Shown: one piece after another, positions 7,637-8,656 of the stretch
Numbering within the stretch: position 1 is the stretch's first letter
How the letters are laid out: each line of letters starts with the position of its first letter
DNA from: Streptomyces sp. NRRL WC-3549
GTDB taxonomy: Bacteria; Actinomycetota; Actinomycetes; Streptomycetales; Streptomycetaceae
Length of the DNA: 8,656 bases
NCBI RefSeq assembly: GCF_000721935.1
Contig: NZ_KL585391.1
Span: 198,357 to 207,012 of the forward strand
Direction of reading: 5' to 3'
The notes under the pieces: generated by a model
What the model was told of the DNA's origin: nothing
The model's database searches: none
What the model saw: only the letters and a program-made list of their open reading frames with translations
Translations under genes and position numbers: made by a program

Positions 7637-7855
7637 CTAGCCGGCGTCGGTCTCCATCGCGCGCACCAGGCCAGCGGGGCGCATGTCGGTCCAGACGCTC
7701 TCGACCGCGTCCAGACACTCCTGACGCGTCCCCTCCCGGCCCTCGATACGCCAGCCGCCCGGGATATCGATGTGCGCGGGCCAGAGAGAGTACTGGCCCT
7801 CCTCGTTCAGCAGGACCACGAACCGCCCCGACTCGTCATCGAAAGGATTGGTCAT
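7637..7855 (-). CDS. mbtH: MbtH-like NRPS activator protein
   Basis: A 72-residue protein starting MTNPFDDESGRFVVLLNEEG and ending MRPAGLVRAMETDAG. It carries the family signature: NEEGQYSLWP, then GGWRIEGREG, then CLDAV and WTDMRP, including the conserved Ser, Trp and Pro positions. MbtH proteins bind the N-terminal subdomain of cognate adenylation domains and raise their solubility and activity in the cytosol. The length equals the family norm. The ATG at 7855 was preferred over an upstream in-frame ATG at 7903 because family members begin MTNPF and GGGGGA (7861-7866) lies 5 nt upstream. The NRPS it presumably serves starts 435 nt downstream on the same strand, a wider gap than the near-overlap often seen, so the NRPS may have its own promoter. 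Confidence 0.95.
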   Translation of the reverse strand: MTNPFDDESGRFVVLLNEEGQYSLWPAHIDIPGGWRIEGREGTRQECLDAVESVWTDMRPAGLVRAMETDAG

Positions 7856-7966
7856 GACCGTCCCCCACTTGTTCCGTTCCTGTTCTTTCCACGGCACGTC
7901 CATCGGTCGCTCACACGCACCCCGTCACGCACCGATTTCCTTCGGCGGCCCCACTGTCGGCCGATC

Positions 7967-7997
7967 CCCCTCGCGGCGCGGTCCCGGCCGCGTGGGG
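7967..7997. promoter_or_regulatory. Strong GC-rich hairpin upstream of mbtH
   Basis: CCCC-T-CGCGGC (7967-7977) pairs with GCCGCG-T-GGGG (7987-7997): ten of eleven positions pair, with a central T-T mismatch and a 9-nt loop. It lies 112-142 nt upstream of the mbtH start. It could be a leader structure of the mbtH transcript, a terminator for transcription entering from the right, or an operator. Confidence 0.45.
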
Positions 7998-8074
7998 CGG
8001 AGATACGTTACGCCTCCGGATTCAACGGCGTACCGCCGGCCGAGCCCGGGTTCTCCCGTGCACAGCATTCACAC

Positions 8075-8260
8075 TAGAGGACCCCAGGCGGCTGTAGATG
8101 CGAATTCCACCGATTACTTATGGGCACTTAATCGAACACCAGAAGAACAGGCTGGCCACGGACCTGTGCAAGCCACCTCTGGGGAAAGCATCCGGCCAGG
8201 CGATGTCCCCATCATCCAACTATCTACTCATATGAACCACCACCTTCCGGATAGCCATGC
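8075..8260 (-). promoter_or_regulatory. Lower-GC intergenic stretch, likely the mbtH promoter region
   Basis: This part of the 7856-8391 gap is visibly richer in A/T than anything else in the window, as in actinobacterial promoter regions. It lies upstream of mbtH. I see no clear -35/-10 pair. No frame on either strand has convincing codon bias, and no tRNA-like fold was noticed. The rest of the gap holds the hairpins and tandem repeat listed separately. Confidence 0.4.
8111..8134. promoter_or_regulatory. Palindrome CGATTA-N12-TAATCG, possible operator
   Basis: Perfect 6-bp arms at 8111-8116 and 8129-8134 flank a 12-nt centre. ACTTA occurs twice (8116-8120 and 8126-8130), one helical turn apart. 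The site is in the lowest-GC part of the window, about 255 nt upstream of mbtH. It has the shape of a dimeric regulator site. The regulator is unknown, and it is not the DmdR/DtxR iron box. Confidence 0.4.
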
Positions 8261-8315
8261 GCGCACGCCCGCAGAGAGCGCAGCGCACGAAGATCGCACC
8301 GCGCTCCCATGCGCC

Positions 8316-8329
8316 GGGCGCGTGCGCCC
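8316..8329 (-). terminator. Short GC hairpin downstream of the right-edge gene
   Basis: GGGCGC-GT-GCGCCC is a near-perfect palindrome, realistically a 5-bp stem with a CGTG loop. It lies about 62 nt beyond the stop of the minus-strand gene ending at 8392. There is no T-run, so a terminator role is only possible. Confidence 0.25.
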
Positions 8330-8370
8330 CGCGCACCGGACAGGGCGCAGAGGAGGCAGGCCCGCCCTCC

Positions 8371-8393
8371 GGCCGTCCGGCCGTCCGGCCGTC
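8371..8393. repeat. 8-bp tandem repeat (GGCCGTCC, almost three copies)
   Basis: GGCCGTCC at 8371-8378 and 8379-8386, then GGCCGTC at 8387-8393. It abuts and overlaps the TGA of the right-edge gene, so copy-number change could alter that stop. Short-read assemblies may miscount it. Confidence 0.6.
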
Positions 8394-8655
8394 AGTCCGC
8401 AGGCCCGTCCGGGTACGGCCGCGCCCGTCGGGCGCCATAGCCGTCGGGAGCACCGGCGGGGGCACCGCCGGCGCCGGACACTCCGGCCCCGGTGGGTTCC
8501 GGGTCACGGTCCGGCTCGCCGGTGCCGTCCCGGGAGGGGCCGGCGGCGTACGAGGCGCAGGCGGCCCAGGCGAGGGCCGCAGCCAGGAGGTCCTCGGCGG
8601 CGGCGGCGACGGCGTCGGTGCGGGCGCCCGCCGTCCGGCGCCACTCGGATCCGGC
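8392..8655 (-). CDS. Unrecognised protein, C-terminal 87 residues, cut by the right edge
   Basis: An open frame enters from the right edge and ends with TGA at 8392-8394. It reads AGSEWRRTAGARTDAV, AAAAEDLLAAALAWAACASY, then a Gly/Pro/Asp-rich tail (residues about 45-87) ending YPDGPAD. Third positions are almost all G or C, which supports coding, while the other minus-strand frames are Arg- or Pro-rich. The Ala/Leu stretch suggests a helix. The tail looks disordered. I do not recognise the family. It could be the end of a hypothetical protein unrelated to the NRPS. Confidence 0.5.
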   Translation of the reverse strand, partial: AGSEWRRTAGARTDAVAAAAEDLLAAALAWAACASYAAGPSRDGTGEPDRDPEPTGAGVSGAGGAPAGAPDGYGARRARPYPDGPAD

Positions 8656-8656
8656 C

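Noticed and set aside
7856..8391. DmdR/IdeR iron box upstream of mbtH, as expected for a siderophore cluster
   Set aside because: No match to the TTAGGTTAGGCTAACCTAA-type palindrome was seen here or in the 7202-7636 gap, so iron control is not supported.
8220..8507. 95-codon minus-strand frame with a CALC motif near its end
   Set aside because: Its first half is out of frame with the better-supported gene ending at 8392. Codon bias is poor, and the single CxxC is weak evidence.

Overview
The window is very GC-rich and reads like Streptomyces or a close relative. The evidence is strong third-position G/C in every real gene, an RNase E/G with an Arg/Ala/Pro-rich N-terminus, a DUF2344-type gene tail directly upstream of it, and an NRPS with an MbtH partner. 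All convincing genes lie on the minus strand, so transcription runs right to left. The first 18 bases are not genomic: they match the Tn5/Nextera transposon mosaic end, i.e. untrimmed library adapter.

Layout, left to right. 1-18 adapter. 19-1161 first 381 codons of RNase E/G (rne), cut by the contig end, with at least six copies of an Arg-rich repeat. 1162-1388 rne upstream region. 1389-1841 C-terminal ~150 codons of a TIGR03936/DUF2344 'radical SAM-associated' protein. 1842-7201 NRPS with the order C-A-T-C-A(truncated). 7202-7636 a gap with several palindromes. 7637-7855 mbtH. 7856-8391 non-coding DNA with a strong hairpin and a lower-GC stretch. 8392-8655 the C-terminal end of an unrecognised gene running off the right edge.

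Two discontinuities dominate the interpretation. (1) The second adenylation domain stops at its A4 motif (FDASVWE) and continues in frame into the DUF2344 tail, exactly where the two unrelated families share the peptide ASVWEL (18 nt, 1824-1841). DUF2344 genes normally sit next to rne in Streptomyces, so the left ~1.84 kb looks like core chromosome. The rest looks like a biosynthetic cluster. I read this as a probable chimeric assembly join, with real recombination the less likely alternative. (2) Inside the first adenylation domain, about 13 nt are missing at the A7 motif (RTG-DLAR-W, near 4523/4524). This shifts the frame and splits the synthetase into two open frames (7201-4304 and 4430-1389).

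Functionally, the right-hand part is an NRPS extension protein with its MbtH-like activator. The leading C domain resembles the EntF/DhbF type and has no upstream carrier in the same protein, so it would accept an acyl or peptidyl group from another protein. The left-hand part is RNA metabolism (RNase E/G). I found no convincing new biological system. The striking NRPS-DUF2344 fusion is best treated as an artefact until reads across it are checked.
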